From the NCBI GenBank assembly GCA_032718475.1, contig JAUCBJ010000865.1, forward strand, positions 1 through 64,000: 64,000 nt of DNA, written 5' to 3'. Below the pieces are notes generated by a model. The model ran no database searches and was not told the origin of the DNA. It saw only the letters and a list, made by a program, of their open reading frames with translations. The translations under genes and the position numbers were made by a program. This document shows, in pieces, positions 33,301 to 44,558 of this stretch (its first letter is position 1; each line of letters opens with the position of its first letter). This stretch comes from Nemertoderma westbladi. Lineage: Eukaryota; Xenacoelomorpha; Nemertodermatida; Nemertodermatidae.

Positions 33301-35625
33301 ATACTAGAGTACTTTAATACGTGATGACTGCTGACAGCAAACAACTTACCATTTGGCAGCAAGATTTGTTAATTATAAATTAATTAGGCAACATTAATAT
33401 GCATGTAATCATATTTATAGATTAATTAACTTCACCAGTGGATCATATTTTAACGTACATTGTGGTTTTATATTTTACTTTAACAAGGTGTTAAGGCAAT
33501 CTCGTGTTATTGTATATAATTACCGGTCTGGCCGTAATATTATTTAATAAATATGAAAAATGTTCACAAAGATTAAGCCACTTGTTATAAATATGAAAAC
33601 ACTTTATTTACCACAAAATCTTCGACAAAAATAAATTAAAACTTTCCGCTAAATTTAAATACTTTAAATTACTAATCTAAAATACTTTACGTTCTCTTTC
33701 AGCAAACTACATTAGAAATCAACTCACCCGAGACGGTTCGAACGGTGCTGGATATAATAATTTTCTCAAAAAGTAATAATAATAATAGATTCATCTATTC
33801 AATCTCTGAGAATGCCACCATAAATATGTGGAAATATTTTAATGTAAGCGCTTGCGAATATACAATTTTAATAATAATAATAATATTAACAGTTATTTAT
33901 AAAGCGTATTTTGCTGATCTAATGAGATTCAATGCCGCTAGACAGATAAAGACGCAAAAGATATCCACATCCCACATAATATTTTACACAATAAATTATT
34001 TGCGAACCCTATCGAATAAGCTAATGTATTTAATTGACGTTTTATTGAATCCAAATTTTAGCAAAGTCCTTGGGAGGGTGGGGGAGGGGGGAGAGGGGCG
34101 GGGGGTATCCGGGTATATCATTCATACTTCATACATACATGAAAAAACATAAAACAATATTATACTGTACAAAATAAATTTAATTAAAGATCATATAAAC
34201 TAGCTTTACAACGCTGCAACTCACCTTTATTTTGTGGCCCATCATGGACATTTTATGCAACGTCGGCTGGCGATTAAACACGATAACATCCCCGTCCCGT
34301 ATGTGCCGCTCTACTTTATAACCGACATGTAGATGCAGATCTGAGGTCCGTGGATGGAACCTGAGATCGACACGGTCGCCGTTCTCCCGGATGATGTACT
34401 TGGCGCCGGGGTAGGCGTTGGCCCCCTTCTCGACCAGCTCTTGGAGGCGGTCGATGTTGAACGGGGTCACGATCTCGGGGAACGTGAGGTTGGCCGCAAT
34501 GGTGCGGGGTACACCGACCTGGTCGATCTCTAGGTTGGGATCCGCGGTAATAACAGTACGAGCTGAGAAATCCACCCGTTTACCCATTAGGTTCCCCCGG
34601 ATGCGGCCTTCCTTAGACTTTAACCGCTGTTTAATCGACTTTAAAGGCCGTCCGCTTTTCTGACAAGCTCGCGGAACTTGCGGTTGCTCGTTGTCTATAA
34701 GAGTGGCTACGTGGTATTGCAACATCTTGGCGTTCTCGGATACGAGATGGGCCGCCGCACCGTTTTCCTCGTTCCTACGCAACTCGTTGTTTATCTTGAC
34801 GATATCCGCGAGTTTGTGAGTCAAGTCGTCCTGGGAGCGCGCCGATCCGAACATGACGACCGAGGGCCGAACCTGCAACGGCGCCACTGGGACCACCGTG
34901 AGAACCATCCAATCGGGTCGACAGAACCGCACGTCGAATCCCATAACCACACATTCCTCCTCGGAGATACGCTTAAAGATCTCGTGGACTCGTTCCGGGG
35001 TCACTACCATCTTCTTCTCTTGAGTGTCCTCGTTAACTTCCTGCCATTCGCCCGTAACGTCTAGTCCGGAACGTTTGTACTTGGGCTGGAAACGACCACA
35101 CCCCTCGTGCCCAACCCGCTCCTCTGTAGTTCCGTCGAACTGCCTATCCAACGTGTCGCCACCTTCGCAAACCTTCTTCGCTTTACATAAATCATAAACG
35201 AAGTTTAACCGCCTCTTTCCAGAGCCTTTTGTTTTAGAAAGAATCTCTTTAACCTTTGGGTTAGCTGGGTCCACCCGCAGGCGACTACAGAAGAAACAAA
35301 CGCAACGCAACACTTTTACTATTTTACTTATGTATCCGACGTGGAACACCGGTTTCGCGAGTTCGATATGTCCGAAATGACCCGGACAGTCGGTCATGTT
35401 CCCCGCGCAGGTCTGGCAGCGACTGTTGCGGTCCACGCAGCCCTGTCTGGGGTCCATCAACCCGCCCAGCTTGGGCTTCCCGCCCTCCTGGGTCTCAGGG
35501 TAACGGATTCCGCCGTCCACCGTAACGCTCATGTATTTCGTCTCCTCCGGGGAAAGTAGACCGAATTGGACTCGTTTGACGAGTCGTATTGGAGCGGAAG
35601 AATCTACCGGGTACTGATACGCCAT
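27306..35625 (-). CDS. POLR2A: RNA polymerase II largest subunit (RPB1), three coding exons
   Basis: Catalytic subunit of nuclear RNA polymerase II. Exons (minus): 35625-34225, 32807-30434 and 29611-27306; both introns are GT-AG and my joins keep frame (1401 + 2374 + 2306 nt = 2026 aa plus stop). The junctions match conserved protein: [13 protein letters not shown], and a phase-1 junction in the linker after IMNSD. Seen: N-terminal zinc-binding clamp (C63, C70, C73, H83 region), the catalytic [12 protein letters not shown] loop with Asp at about 487, 489 and 491, bridge helix/trigger loop ([11 protein letters not shown], about 1090), and a C-terminal domain from about 1590 of roughly 55-60 heptad-like units (YSPTSPS, many YSPSSPK/Q). 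The tail ends in a basic [11 protein letters not shown] rather than the acidic end of vertebrates. All domains are intact, so it is probably the functional gene. The start ATG at 35623-35625 gives MAYQYP. Confidence 0.97.
29612..30433 (-). other. RPB1 intron 2 (822 bp)
   Basis: Donor G|GTAAGG at 30433, acceptor TATATTTAG before 29611, phase 1. AT-rich; nothing else is recognised inside. Confidence 0.9.
32808..34224 (-). other. RPB1 intron 1 (1417 bp)
   Basis: Donor AAG|GTGAGT at 34224. The acceptor CAG at 32810-32808 is preceded by an uninterrupted run of about 15 C on the minus strand, which serves as the polypyrimidine tract. AT-rich; the 135-aa plus-strand ORF inside (33745-34152) is low complexity and not a gene. 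Confidence 0.9.
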
Positions 35626-36724
35626 AATGATGGAGTCCTAAACAGCTAACAGGCTAAGCGGGGAAGATAGGCCTAATCATATAGTGATAGACCACGTCAC
35701 TTGATTGCAGCCAGGCAGCCAACATTATTTATCAATATAAACAATTACAGCATTACTGCATTACGGTATTATGGTATTACCATAAACCTGTAAAAACAAC
35801 AAACTACAGAACTATGTAGGCCTATTCAAGAAGTCATGTACTGCATTCCTATTAAATGCAGGTTTAAACAAACCAGTACTGCAGTAAGAAATGTAGGAAC
35901 AGAATAACATGCCTATGAATTTGGTATTTAGGCAGGGGAAAAATGTACGGTAGTGTAAAATCCAGGGGATTGATTGGATTAATGATTATTGTATGAATGA
36001 GGAGGGTACAAATTTTATCACTAATAGGTTGGTTGCAGCCATAATGTCGTCATTGTCTACGTAGGTATGGGTGTCTCTAGTTTTGCCTTATATGTACATC
36101 CCTACCATTTAGTTTATTTTAACTTTGAATGTAATAAGGGGCAACGGCAACCCATCGAACATTTCAGTACAACATTGGTGGACAGTGTGGGTCCCCATGC
36201 AACCCACCCATACCAAACCTATGACACTAACTGTGTTCACATTTTAAAATAATAATATTTTGCTAACTGTACCAATCCAATGTACGTACAGTACACGTAC
36301 ACGACACGTTCAGGTTCACACGTCCGCATGGCATCATGAAGGCTCTTATTATTTAGAATTATATAGGAAGGGTCATTTCCTTACATTCGAGAGGCCATGA
36401 CTTAACCGAGGTTTACAATAAATTAGTTATTTAAGCTTCTTGCAGTTACAAGTACACAAGTACAGGCACTGTACCTCAAATTACAATTAAAGTATTCTAA
36501 GTAATCTCAACCGCAACACACACATAATAAATAAATATGTGGTTAATATGTAATAAAAATGTTTTTAATTCCATTGGCTTCCAATCCGTGTAGGATTGAT
36601 TACTAATGACATATAAAATGCAAAACCGAATCATCAACATAATATTAGTATTAAAAATCAATATGTATAAATACAAAATAATGTACAACTGTTTTACTTT
36701 ATATCTGCTGTACAGTATCCATGG
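35626..36724. other. Intergenic region: RPB1 promoter side and xylosyltransferase 3' side
   Basis: About 1.1 kb separates the end of the xylosyltransferase ORF from the RPB1 start, both genes pointing left. It must hold the RPB1 promoter, but I see no TATA box or other firm element. No ORF is worth calling. Confidence 0.5.
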
Positions 36725-39094
36725 CTACAATATAACAAAGTTAGACTTGGAGTCTGGGTAACGGCTACTCCACGCAGTAATATTGCACAATGGCGTACCG
36801 GTGCAGTTAATGTGAGGGGAAAATAAACACAGTCCTGAAAAATTCCACTGGCTAAATACCAGATAGTCTATCCACTTCGCTAGACTGTCTCCAGTAGCAG
36901 ACCGCCATGGAGGTACTTCCGGCTTCAGTTGTAGAAATTCCGCTAAATCCGTCCAGTTCCGATCCGGAGTGGCTGCATCCCCATTGGTTGGCCCGTTGTG
37001 TAGCAGTTCGCTTTGGGTAACAGTTAACGGGTTACCCCCCAAGTAATATTGTGGAGCGACGATAAACCCCAAAGTAGCGACGACCATCCATCGGTAGTAA
37101 ATAAGGAGACGCCATCTACCGGGAAGTAGCGGTAGTCTCAACGCAGGATCGTGGTGTATAACGTAAGGGGATTCATCGGAAACAGTCAAGGAGAAATCGA
37201 ATGAGGCCGATATTTTATTAGCAGGATCGACCCAGGTCGCTGTTACTACGGGGGATTCTCCACTCTCAATCCCCCAGAGACTCCCGTTGTTATCCCAACG
37301 CATTGCCATAGATACCGAAGACCGCGGCCCTAGCAACGGGCCGGGGTCCCGGAATCGAGACTCCTTGGCGTCCCAGCGCGCCCCGATACTCAGGTGGTCT
37401 AGGCAACGAGACACCGACTGGGACGTAGAGAGTTTGAGTAAATCCCGCGGAGTTAGAAGAACCTCCAACATTCCGTCGTCGTCCGCGGCCCGGGACAACG
37501 CGACCGCGTATCCGACGAACGCGTTGGCGCGCCAATAGGAGTGCGCGACGAGCGGCGCGTAAGGAGCCGGCAGACCCGGCAGGTTGGCCAGTCTAGCGGC
37601 CGCGTGCACCAGGGTTCGCATCAGGTCGGAGCCTTCCAGAACGTCTGTGTGTCCGTGGTAAACGTTCTCCCAGTAGAAACCGACGTGTTCGTTTCGGATA
37701 TCGAGAATGTCGCTGTCGATACGAGAAATAATCGATTCATCGATCGAAGATTCAAATTTCCGCGCGAAGAAAGTTGGCCTGATCGTGTTGAGTTTATAGT
37801 AATCTGTGTTAAGGAACACATTAGGGGAGCAGCCGCACCAATCAACGAACTCCTTGTACTGACACTGGCAGCCTTTACTGCGTTGCCAGTTGGTTACTCG
37901 TAGATTGTTATCGACTATTAGATCGCAGAACTCGCTGTGCAGCCCGAGAGTGTGGAAGAAGGACTCGAGTGGTAGCAGAGTGAATCTATAGAGTTCCTTC
38001 AACCCGACAACCAACGCATCCGTACCGTAGATCGCGTACCTTATCAGATCTACGTGTAGGGTCAGCCAATCGGAACCACCCTTAACAGCGACCCCTAGCG
38101 GTAATGCGCGAGAACCTATCTTGTACATATGCGCGTCGCATTCGATAAAGTTTTTAAGCAGACCTTGTTTCCTTAAGAACCGACTGTAATCCCCAGAGTG
38201 GCTCCTAACAAAGTTAATTCCTTTACGTTCATTAAGATAATCGACAAACTCCTCGTTGATTCTTATTGGATAATCCGTACCGCTGAGGTTTATGACGTAA
38301 TCGTACTTCCAGGCTAAGGATTCCAGCATAAACCGACAGGATTCAAGGTAAACGGTGAGAAGACTAGCCCCGCCCCAAATGGGAGCCAATCGTGCTGGAG
38401 TTACATAGATATTGGATACGTTCGTTGCCAAAGACGACAATATCCAGTGCAGATACTCGGATCTCTTATCCACGTGGAAATAGAAGAAGTGTTCGCGACT
38501 GTAGATACGGGAGAGTAAACGTTGAATCTGGCGATCCGATCTGCCATGGACGACCAGTAGATAAGCGATGCGAACTGGTGTCGTACTGTTAATAGTTAAT
38601 AATGTTTTATTCGCAGGAAAGTTACCCCTTTTAGAGTGACAGTAATTGGGTAACCGTCTCGGATATAGAGTTCCATTCTTCGCCCCACAAATTCCTTCAG
38701 CTATACGTTTCCTGCAATCTATAGATTTAGCTCGTTGCAATGCGCTCCATCCTTCTTTATCTTTTGCAGTAATATTGCATTGTAATATAAACCGATTTGT
38801 AACATTATCGTATTCCATAGTTGATGGTAACGATGGTGTTGATTGGTAGGAACGAAGTAAACTACTCCAATCTCGTCCATCCTGAACCGACTGGTCAACG
38901 TGTTTGGTTTGATGGAACGCACTAAATTTATAGACAATAAAGAGATGGCCGACTACAGCAATAGCAGTAGCTGCAAGTACATAATCATAATAACTGAAAC
39001 TGAAAATGGTCCGCAACCACCAATTATATAGAGAAAGCAATGAACGTCGTAATATAAACATTTTATTAAAATAAACAGATAAAAAAACATCCAA
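36725..39094 (-). CDS. XYLT: Peptide O-xylosyltransferase (GT14 family), single exon
   Basis: Transfers xylose from UDP-xylose to Ser of proteoglycan core proteins, the first step of chondroitin/heparan sulfate linker synthesis, in the Golgi. The 789 residues read without interruption. A type II membrane anchor spans about 38-57 after a short cytosolic tail. A Cys-containing stem (DCRKRIAEGIC...LPNYC) precedes the GT14 Branch domain, about 170-500 (IAYLLVVHGR, FHVDKRS, WGGASLL, YVINLSGTDYPI). The signature CQCQYKEFVDWCGCSPN lies about 410, followed by the family-specific C-terminal domain. Vertebrate XYLT1/2 are 865-960 aa; the difference is mostly in the stem. The start may be M1 or M12. The absence of introns is notable: either intron loss or an old retrocopy, but the frame is fully intact. 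Confidence 0.95.
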   Translation of the reverse strand: MDVFLSVYFNKMFILRRSLLSLYNWWLRTIFSFSYYDYVLAATAIAVVGHLFIVYKFSAFHQTKHVDQSVQDGRDWSSLLRSYQSTPSLPSTMEYDNVTNRFILQCNITAKDKEGWSALQRAKSIDCRKRIAEGICGAKNGTLYPRRLPNYCHSKRGNFPANKTLLTINSTTPVRIAYLLVVHGRSDRQIQRLLSRIYSREHFFYFHVDKRSEYLHWILSSLATNVSNIYVTPARLAPIWGGASLLTVYLESCRFMLESLAWKYDYVINLSGTDYPIRINEEFVDYLNERKGINFVRSHSGDYSRFLRKQGLLKNFIECDAHMYKIGSRALPLGVAVKGGSDWLTLHVDLIRYAIYGTDALVVGLKELYRFTLLPLESFFHTLGLHSEFCDLIVDNNLRVTNWQRSKGCQCQYKEFVDWCGCSPNVFLNTDYYKLNTIRPTFFARKFESSIDESIISRIDSDILDIRNEHVGFYWENVYHGHTDVLEGSDLMRTLVHAAARLANLPGLPAPYAPLVAHSYWRANAFVGYAVALSRAADDDGMLEVLLTPRDLLKLSTSQSVSRCLDHLSIGARWDAKESRFRDPGPLLGPRSSVSMAMRWDNNGSLWGIESGESPVVTATWVDPANKISASFDFSLTVSDESPYVIHHDPALRLPLLPGRWRLLIYYRWMVVATLGFIVAPQYYLGGNPLTVTQSELLHNGPTNGDAATPDRNWTDLAEFLQLKPEVPPWRSATGDSLAKWIDYLVFSQWNFSGLCLFSPHINCTGTPLCNITAWSSRYPDSKSNFVIL

Positions 39095-39560
39095 CTGTTA
39101 AATATCAGAATCAGATTAGAAATAGGACAGTAGGACTTAAACCGTGATAAGAACGACTGAACGATGAACTGGAGCTCTGACAATTCGCCCCCTTGCGGCA
39201 GACATTGGACATGGGAACTATCTGACTATATAAGTCCTGAAGTCTGTCTGTGTGTAGAATTTCTATACCTGTGACCTGTGATACACTACACTACATGTGT
39301 ACTAAAATTGGCAACAAACAAACAACAGAACAAACAAACTAATAACATAATAATACAGTAGCTGGAGGAACCCGAGCAGTGCTCCAATGATAAAATTTAA
39401 ATTTTATTTCTTTTTAATCTCGAATTAGAATTGCATGTTTTTACTTATATAGGCCTACTGTATATTTATCTTAGCTAACTGTAGTTGTCTTTCGGGATAT
39501 TTGCAATTTTTACGTTATTATTGTATTTCATAATCCGAATACAGGAATAATAGGGCAGTA
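39095..39560. other. Upstream region of the xylosyltransferase gene
   Basis: Expected to hold the 5'UTR and promoter on the minus strand. No clear motif and no other gene. Confidence 0.45.
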
Positions 39561-39565
39561 TACAG

Positions 39566-39652
39566 ACGTTTCGGCCTAGGACGTTTCGGTCTAGGACGTT
39601 TCGGTCCAGGACGTTTCGGCCCGGACGATTCGGCCCGGACGTTTCGGCCCAT
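39566..39652. repeat. Short satellite, GGACGTTTCGGYCC unit
   Basis: Six imperfect units of about 14-15 bp. The outer GGAC...GGTCC frame is the same as in the foldback-element satellite (GGACAATTCGGTCC) with a different core. Confidence 0.85.
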
Positions 39653-39945
39653 GACTGTTACCGAATAAAAAGGCTAACTTGTTTGATATGATGATAATTA
39701 TTCATTAAAATTATAATTATTTCACAATAACATACAAACACTTAATAAAATATCTTTCATGAAATGGCTATTTAATTTACCTTTATTTCAAAATAAAATA
39801 AGCATTAGGGAAGTGGTGCTCTGGTTCCATAGACAATTCGCCATCAATTATGTTATGCGGCCGAAAAAATGCAAGTTAGAACAAATCTATTGGTCTCGAG
39901 TAGGGCTCGATCCAGGTTGGAATTTATGTAGAGTTTGCTCAACAT

Positions 39946-40068
39946 GTGTGGCGCGGATTAAGGATCCTGGCGCGTAGTGACAGGGGCGTGTGGCGCGGAT
40001 TAAGGATCCTGGCGCGTAGTGACAGGGGCGTGTGGCGCGCATTGAGGATCCTGGCAGTCCTGGCGCGA
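39946..40068. repeat. 42-bp tandem repeat, about 2.8 copies
   Basis: The unit starts TGTGGCGCGGATTAAGGATC and ends TGACAGGGGCG; the last copy is diverged. Related GGCGCG-rich words occur at 41875-41950. Confidence 0.85.
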
Positions 40069-40503
40069 ATATGGATGTAGGGTTAGGTTAGGAGGACAGT
40101 AGGAGGTTGCGTAGCAGTGCACTAGCACAGTAGCAACACATCCCACTCTACAGCTCTATTTGAAATTATTCCATACAGCCATCATGCCATAGGTTTAAAA
40201 AGATTGAAAAATGTCCGCTCGCTTCGCTCGCGTTTATACTGTACTGTAAGCCTACTCTTAGCACTGTCTGGCTGTGGACAAATGGAAACAGACAGATTGA
40301 GCATGACCATTAAAAATATGACTTGTTTCAAAAGTTTTTCAATTGTCAGATTCTTCAAACCAATAAAACCATGACAGCCTGCATGATTCAGCAGAATTTC
40401 CGTGCTCGCTACGCTCGCAATTTAATGACATCTGCATTTCTGCATTTGAAAACAGTCGGTTTGCCTACTTTAAATGCTGAAATGTTAAAATTTTCGTGCT
40501 CGC

Positions 40504-41604
40504 GGGTCCTACTAAATACTACAAAAAGCACAAAACAAGCACAAAAAAGCACAAAAAAGTCAAGAAAAGCACAAAAAAGCACAAAAAAAGCACAAAAAAG
40601 CACAAAAAAGTAAAAAAAAAAGCACAAAAAAAGTAAAAAAAAAGCACAAAAAAACATTCTCACATCAAGAGAGATGGGGGGGGGGGGGGGGGGGCGAAAA
40701 TATGAGAGATATTGTTACAGACACCCCCTTCCCCCCCTGACATATAAGATAAGTACGCATGAACTCCTAAACAACATTGCAAACAATCTGGCAGTTATAG
40801 AAATTTCAAAGTATACAGTAGTGTTACAACAGCAGTGGTTAAACCCAGGCAGGAACTGTGTTTCCAACAGACGCAGATATCGTAACCAAGGCAGTTCCGA
40901 CCTAAGCGAGATTCTTGCAAGTATGACTATGACTAATATCATCATACTTGTCCTCAGACGTTATCGATCGCCCACTGGAGAGGTTCGGGCAGACCGTGAT
41001 GTGATATAATTCAGTAATTGTACAGTATGTCGATTTATCGGTGAATAAAGGCATTCCAATAATAGAATGATCGCGATTTCGGTCAACACTGACATATCCA
41101 GTTTACAAGCGCCTATGCTGCGTCGCTACATCGTTACAAGTAATTAACCAGAACGCTGATAAGTTGACATAATGTGACAAGACAATAACAACGTCTACTA
41201 CAGTATTATAAGTTCTATCCTGATATTTGAATTGAACCATCTTTACATACTGACATTAGCCTGATATTGCACTATGGTGCTCGTGGTAGGGCTGTACCTT
41301 AAGTGCTCGTGCTGGTACTCACCCACTGGCAGCTATATGACATGAAAGCATACTGGACATGTGATTATCCTTCCGGTAGCCTAGCACTACTGCACTACAT
41401 GATATTGCTTCTATCATCTGTTCTATTACAAGCTCAATAAACATCTATCAGTTTGCTTTTTTGTGCTTTTTTTATACTTTTTTGTGCTTTTTTTTACTTT
41501 TTTTGTGCTTTTTTGTGCTTTTTTTGTGCTGTTTTGTGCTTTTCTTGACTTTTTTGTGCTTTTTTGTGCTTGTTTTGTGCTTTTTGTAGTATTTAGTAGG
41601 ACCC
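40504..41604. mobile_element. Non-autonomous DNA transposon with 8-bp target duplication (hAT-like)
   Basis: The 1101-bp element starts GGGTCCTACTAAATACTAC and ends with its exact inverse. The terminal repeats extend about 150 bp through A-rich units AAAAAAGCAC. GTGCTCGC on both sides (40496-40503 and 41605-41612) is an 8-bp target duplication, fitting hAT-type (also P-like) elements. The interior holds a G run at 40678-40694 and no transposase. The ORFs across the A/T-rich arms are spurious. Confidence 0.85.
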
Positions 41605-41612
41605 GTGCTCGC

Positions 41613-41960
41613 TACGCTCGCATCTTGATCACATCTGCATTTAAAAACAGTCAGTTGACGTTGACCTACTACTAGGCCTACAACTACCAGACTACAGCAC
41701 TATCTGACTATTACTGTCAGTGGTCAGACTGTATTTATGTTTAACATAATTGGAAAATTTCCTTGCTCGCTACGCTCGCATTTTAATGTTAAAATACTGT
41801 AGGGCTGCAGCATTATAAACTGATAAATTATTAAAATTAAGCAATTACAACAAAATTTCATAGTCAATTGTTGGCTTGGCGCGCATTAGATATGGCTGTA
41901 TGGCTGGCGCGATTTTCGTTTAACCAGAACGCGTGTGGCGCGCTTTTTGTCAGTATTCCA
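41613..41960. other. Non-coding with dispersed GCTCGCTACGCTCGC words
   Basis: GCTCGCTACGCTCGC occurs here (about 41606 and 41764) and at 40403, with a variant at 40208, each followed by AT-rich sequence. This suggests fragments of one dispersed repeat into which the 40504 element inserted. Confidence 0.5.
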
Positions 41961-41964
41961 TATA

Positions 41965-42770
41965 GGGGCTCGATCGGAGTTGGGATTTGGCCGGAGCCGG
42001 AGCCGGAGTTGGCCAATTTGGCCGGAGCCGGAGCCGGAGTTGGCCAATTTGGCCGGAGCCGGAGCAGGAGCCGGAGTTTTTCAAAAATTTTAAAAATTTA
42101 ATTATTTTATTTAAAAAAAAATAAAATATGGTTATCGTTCGCCAATCGCTCATAATCAATCATACTGCTGTACTTACTGTAGGTCTATTTAATTTCATAA
42201 TTTATAAATTTACGAATTTTCAATTTAAAATTTAAGTAATTAATTTATCACGGACAGACGGCCTGACGCTGACGGCTAAAAATTACCTACAGTACCTAAC
42301 TCACTAACTGTCTAACTGTGGTAGAGGTGTGTACTGTAGGTAGCCTACCGCTGTACCGTACGTGTACCAGTACTCCAGTACATTATGCTGGCATGACAGT
42401 CAGTAAACAGTAAATGGCTGCAGTGGTACAGTGTACAATCATAGCATTTACAACAATTTTTTACAGTAGGGCCTATCTGTACAGCTGTAACAGTCTGCTA
42501 GTCAGCCAGCTGGCCAGTACCAGTACTGCAGTACAGTCAGTTCAGTCATTAACTAAGTAAATACTGCAGTATTATGCTTGATATTGAAGCTGTACTACAG
42601 TCTGACAGTACTTATAGTGTAAATAATTGTTCAGATTAGAATATGCACGAAATATAATACTTTATTAAAAAATTAACTCCGGCAATATTTTTACCGGAGC
42701 CGGAGCAGGAGCCGGAGGTGCCAAAATGGCCGGAGCCGGAGCCGGAGGCCGGAGCTCCGATCGAGCCCTA
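41965..42770. mobile_element. Possible MITE with GGAGCC-rich ends
   Basis: Ends carry inverted GGGCTCGATCGGAG and adjacent inverted arrays of GGCCGGAGCCGGA (41990-42078 and 42695-42755). The centre is AT-rich with many TACAGTAC words. No target duplication could be fixed. GTAGGGCTCGATCC at about 39900 and its flanking CTCGAG also resemble the right end, so the true boundary may be larger. Confidence 0.55.
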
Positions 42771-42984
42771 GCCTCGAGTACCACATTGCTAATATACACT
42801 ACTCTGGTACTGGTACTATCAAAGTGAATCAATTTCACGAACCATGTAGGGCTTAAATCTCGTCTGATCGATATATTTTGGAGATACTTCATTAATTTTA
42901 AACATTACTCAATTGATAATTCTTGTAGCTGGACAGTGTATTGCAGCTATGTCTTAATGATCTGTCTGCCCAGCAAATACATAT

Positions 42985-43170
42985 CCAGCGATTAGCACGC
43001 TAATAGCGGGATGTACCATCCTGCTAATATCCCGCTATTTTCATAAGATAATATCCGGATAATCGCCGTAAAAGTGGTCCCCGCTATAGCGGTGTTTTTA
43101 GCGGGATAATTATCCGGTTTTTAGCGGTTCCTTAGCGGCACTTTAGCGTGGATTTAGCGGCATTTGTAGC
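42985..43170. repeat. Cluster of TAGCGG/CCGCTA words
   Basis: More than ten copies of TAGCGG or its inverse within 180 bp (AGCGGGAT, TATCCGG). Likely a degenerate short satellite or part of an unknown MITE. Confidence 0.5.
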
Positions 43171-43386
43171 TGCCCAGGTTAAAAAAAATTCGCTTTGTCC
43201 AATCACATTGGATAGAGGAGGGGGGGGGGGGGGGAGTGGTTAGCCTACCATACCTACCATATGCCTACACCTACACCCTGCGGCCCTACACCTACAATAC
43301 TCTATACAAACTGAGATGTAATCGTTTGAGTATAATAAGAGAATATATAATGCATTAAGACTTAGGAGTATCCTATATAACTTTAA

Positions 43387-43867
43387 CCCTATCCATACCG
43401 GGGGGGGGGACTTTTGGAGACGCACTTTATTTGATTGCTTGGTTCAAAGCCAAACTACATTTATTGCAAGTGAAATTCCGTTACTTTTCCTAAAATTTAT
43501 TATTCTTTATCTTAAAACAAAAATTTATTTTCATATTATTATTTATGACCATGAAAATGACTCGTAAACTGACCTGTCTCTGAAACTGTCATATTATTGC
43601 TGAACTATTGTAGGAGGGAAATTTAAAATTCAATCAATTTAATATCAATTTAAAATCAATTTAAACATAATTATAGTATATAAATATTATATTTGAGTAT
43701 TAGTGTGTGGCATATTTGGATAGAGGAATAAATTTTGTATCTAAAACTTTTTACTTTAAAGTAATATCATCACACCACACAAAGTTATATGCTTCCAAAC
43801 TTTACGTCCCCAAAAGTCCCCCCCCCCCGGTAGTTTGAGCGTCTAAAATACCCCGGTATGGATAGGG
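43387..43867. mobile_element. piggyBac-like MITE
   Basis: 481 bp, flanked on both sides by TTAA (43383-43386, 43868-43871). The ends are inverted CCCTATCCATACCGGGG, followed by partly inverted GGGGGGGACTTTTGG-GACG. A TTAA duplication with ends starting CCC is the piggyBac signature. There is no transposase. Confidence 0.85.
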
Positions 43868-43871
43868 TTAA

Positions 43872-44148
43872 GCGATCATCAAAAAATATTAATTCGATTA
43901 TTAAAATCTATACATTTGATCTTATTTACAATCATATTAGATAATTCATAATTATGAATTTATTAAAAATAATAAATTGTAAACTGTTTCTAATCGATTA
44001 TTCGAAGACAAGAAACCATATATCTATCCAATAATTTCAGTTTTCTGCAAATTGAGGTAGTGTCGGGTGGTTGGGGTTGGTGGTTTATGTAAATGCAGTT
44101 TAATTTTTGACAGTTTAATATTTGTTGTTGGGATGTTGTTGGTTGTTA
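43872..44148. other. Non-coding, AT-rich
   Basis: Left flank of the BEL/Pao element; nothing recognised. Confidence 0.5.
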
Positions 44149-44274
44149 GTATAGAATTATATTCCCTAAATGCCGTGGATTTTCAAAATTTTATTTTATT
44201 CGAATTAACTTTGTAAAGATTGCTTTGAGTTCTCATTAGTATTGGTTCTATCTATTGTGTATCTATCGGTCAAG

Positions 44275-44352
44275 TGGTTCAGTAGCTCAGTTGGTAGAGC
44301 GTTGGAAATTATATGTGTAGTAGGTATCGAGTTCGAATCCTAGTAAGTGCGA
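44275..44352 (+). other. tRNA-like pol III A/B boxes inside the 5' LTR
   Basis: A box TAGCTCAGTTGG (44283-44294), a perfect D arm (GCTC...GAGC) and B box AGTTCGAATCC (44330-44340), 36 nt apart. The T stem and acceptor do not pair well, so it is not a tRNA gene. Repeated identically at 62319-62396. Confidence 0.75.
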
Positions 44353-44558
44353 ATTATTTTTTGTGCAGAATTTCAACTCATTTAAATTAACCGCTACAAA
44401 TTAATTGCATTTGTCTGTACCAATAAGGCTGTAGTTATTTGATTGTAACCAATGTCGTGCAAGTTATATATTAGCTGGACCAATAAGCTATCTTTAAAAC
44501 CTTGTTAGAACCCATAGAACAATCGAGAATTTTCTCGATTGATTGCGGCACAAATTTG

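Noticed and set aside
33745..34152. 135-aa ORF in RPB1 intron 1
   Set aside because: Low-complexity Ile/Asn-rich translation of AT-rich intron sequence on the opposite strand.
40323..40613. ORFs across AAAAAAGCAC arms (also 41463-41675)
   Set aside because: Poly-Lys or Phe/Leu/Cys frames produced by the short repeat in a MITE arm.
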